The notes under the pieces are model-generated. The model was given only the letters and a program-made list of their open reading frames with translations. It was not told the DNA's origin and did not search any database. A DNA stretch of 15,502 nt, taken from NCBI GenBank assembly GCA_030765245.1, contig JAVCCX010000412.1, forward strand, positions 1-15,502, read 5' to 3'. Source of the stretch: Candidatus Zophobacter franzmannii. GTDB lineage: Bacteria > Cloacimonadota > Cloacimonadia > Cloacimonadales > JAFGVF01. Shown piece by piece: positions 13,755-15,502 of the stretch (the first letter of the stretch is position 1; each line of letters starts with the position of its first letter). The translations under genes and the position numbers were made by a program.

Positions 13755-15502
13755 ATGAAACGAATGTTCATAACAGTTAGTTTGCTACTTACTTCATTCT
13801 TCTTACTAGGAGAAGTGATAAATAACATTGAGATACAAGAAAAAATTGAAGCTGGGTTGATTCGCTATGAAAACTCAGACGATATTACTATCTACAATTA
13901 TAAGGCTGGATCCCCTGCTATACCACTTGTTTCATATCACTTTGAGATACCAAATGGTAAGAAACTTGAATCGGTGGTATTGCTCCCAAAAAACATTGAA
14001 GTTTATCAGTTGAATACCACATTGATGAAAGCTCCAACTCCTGTGAATAACAGTGACAGTAAAGTTGTTTCAAATGAAGCTTTCCAGGGAACTCCTTATA
14101 CAGAGTATCTCGTAGATTTCACAACAAATCAGAGTGGTCCTTACCGTTTTGGAACAGTATCCTTCTACTCTGCCTTATATGATAATGAAACTAACTCCAT
14201 AGCTCATCCTCAATCTTTTGAACTTGAATGGGTGTTAGCAGAAGGTGAGATTAGTTCAAATCCTAACAATAATAGCTCTTCCTTAATTGCTCAGGAATTA
14301 GATTTAATCAGTAATCGTGTTTTCACTGTTGAAAAACTACTTTATATCGCCACAGATGAGGTTTTGACTGCCAGCGCTGATCTCCTGCGATTCAGAAGAG
14401 AACAGGGATATGAAGTTTTCACTGAAAGTGTTTCAAACATATTAGCAACTACTGCCGGTATAGATGACGCTGCAAAGCTTAAAAATTATATTACAAACCA
14501 ATACATGACAGAGGGAATTGATTATGTTACCCTTGCCGGTGATTATGACATAGTACCTTATCGTTGGGCATGGGCATTTGATTGCGAGTTTGGAATGAAT
14601 GTATTAGAAAATGAAATTCCTGCTGATATGTATTTCGCCTGTCTTGATAATGACTGGGATGAGAATCAGAATGGTATTTATGGTGAAGATGAAGATAATC
14701 CTGATTACTATCCTGAACTATTTGTTTCCAGAATCGGATTTCACAATGCAACTGAAGTAACTGATTATACAACGAAGTTACTTGAATATGAAAAAGGGAC
14801 ACTGCATCAAGACAGTAACTATAACACTTCTGTTGGACTAAGTACCAATCTTTGGTCAACATCAAATAGTGTACTTTCACAAGAATATATCCTTGATCAT
14901 TACTTCCCTTCTTATTACTCAAATGTAATATATAATGAAGAGGAAAACACTGTTAACAACTTTGTTAATGTGATACAGGAAATGCCCAATATCATTCAAC
15001 ATACAGGTCATGCCTTCCATAGTATCATGGGACTTGATGATGGTTATATAAGTATTGATGTATCGGAAAGTTTGAACCAACAGGCAACTACAGGTATCTT
15101 TTACTCTATCGGTTGTTGGGCAGGTGCCTATGATTTCCCTTCTATAGGTGAATCACTGCAACTTAATGCTCCTGTTTTAGGTTTCCTTTGTAACTCCCGC
15201 TATGGCTGGGGAGCTCCTGCTGCTGATGGTTTTGGCTTCTCAGAATACTTCCAGAAAGAGTTCTTTAGACAATACTTTGAACAACCTGAATTGACTCTAT
15301 CTGCCCTTAACAGTATCCAAAAACTACCTTTCCTTCCCTATATGAGTGGTGACTCTGTATATAAATGGGTTGCTTATGAGATGAACGCCTTAGGTGATGC
15401 TTGCTTTAGACCAATGCGGAATAATCAAAGGACTTTAACAGCTACTGTTGAAGCAGGAGAAGATTTACCTGGGTGGTACCTAGCCATTAATGTAAGTAGT
15501 AA
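13755..15502 (+). CDS. Secreted C25 (gingipain-type) cysteine peptidase, N-terminal part
   Basis: 582 codons are visible and the frame is open at the window end. MKRMFITVSLLLTSFFLLGE is a signal peptide. A propeptide-like region (about 20-185) follows, then the C25 domain, from about VEKLLYIATDEVL through YVTLAGDYDIVPYRW. Next come LFVSRIGFHNATEVTDY, the catalytic-histidine site QHTGHAF (G418, H419) and the nucleophile site SIGCWAGAYD with C454. LCNSRYGWGAP follows, where gingipains also have a conserved NSRYG-like strand. Such enzymes are exported extracellular proteases, often carrying a type IX secretion C-terminal signal, which would lie beyond the window. It is transcribed separately from the operon: 413 nt, holding element C, separate it from coaE. 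The family is well supported; substrate preference is unknown. Confidence 0.87.
   Translation, partial: MKRMFITVSLLLTSFFLLGEVINNIEIQEKIEAGLIRYENSDDITIYNYKAGSPAIPLVSYHFEIPNGKKLESVVLLPKNIEVYQLNTTLMKAPTPVNNSDSKVVSNEAFQGTPYTEYLVDFTTNQSGPYRFGTVSFYSALYDNETNSIAHPQSFELEWVLAEGEISSNPNNNSSSLIAQELDLISNRVFTVEKLLYIATDEVLTASADLLRFRREQGYEVFTESVSNILATTAGIDDAAKLKNYITNQYMTEGIDYVTLAGDYDIVPYRWAWAFDCEFGMNVLENEIPADMYFACLDNDWDENQNGIYGEDEDNPDYYPELFVSRIGFHNATEVTDYTTKLLEYEKGTLHQDSNYNTSVGLSTNLWSTSNSVLSQEYILDHYFPSYYSNVIYNEEENTVNNFVNVIQEMPNIIQHTGHAFHSIMGLDDGYISIDVSESLNQQATTGIFYSIGCWAGAYDFPSIGESLQLNAPVLGFLCNSRYGWGAPAADGFGFSEYFQKEFFRQYFEQPELTLSALNSIQKLPFLPYMSGDSVYKWVAYEMNALGDACFRPMRNNQRTLTATVEAGEDLPGWYLAINVSS

Noticed and set aside
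14527..14922. 131-codon minus-strand frame within the C25 peptidase gene
   Set aside because: His/Gln-rich shadow of a well-supported plus-strand gene with catalytic motifs.

Overview
The window is about 15.5 kb of AT-rich DNA from a double-membraned, probably anaerobic and cobalamin-using bacterium. TonB/ExbB/ExbD show an outer membrane, a class II ribonucleotide reductase and a MeaB GTPase both point to adenosylcobalamin, and a secreted C25 (gingipain-type) peptidase fits Bacteroidota-like lineages. The set as a whole resembles what I would expect from Candidatus Cloacimonadota. That placement is an inference from gene content; there is no rRNA gene in the window to settle it.

Left edge, minus strand (1-1376): the first 28 codons of threonyl-tRNA synthetase sit 9 nt downstream of a lipoprotein solute-binding protein of a sugar/glycerol-phosphate-type ABC importer. 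Region 1377-3972 is accessory: an orphan C-terminal coding remnant, two clusters of GC-richer hairpins, two inverted arrays of degenerate units spaced about 11 nt apart, and an isolated DUF3644-type protein with an Rx4H (HEPN-like) motif preceded by a tiny acidic ORF.

Core, plus strand (3973-13341): a 42-codon leader ORF overlaps meaB by 4 nt. After a 186-nt gap, eight co-oriented genes are packed into what looks like one operon: a polysaccharide-deacetylase-like protein, nrdJ, exbB, exbD, tonB, folP, cdaA and coaE. From exbB onward the genes overlap or are separated by 2 nt. The group joins outer-membrane energisation, folate and CoA synthesis, deoxynucleotide synthesis and the c-di-AMP signal. 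MeaB and NrdJ share dependence on the same cofactor.

Right edge (13342-15502): an intergenic region holds a roughly 150-bp imperfect palindrome built from 11-nt units, then a promoter-like site and the first 582 codons of a secreted C25 cysteine peptidase that runs off the window.

The most unusual signal is the set of three intergenic elements (about 2106-2204, 2316-2368 and 13359-13508). They have unrelated core sequences but the same plan: arms of degenerate units about 11 nt apart, arranged as inverted repeats. I do not recognise a named family for them.
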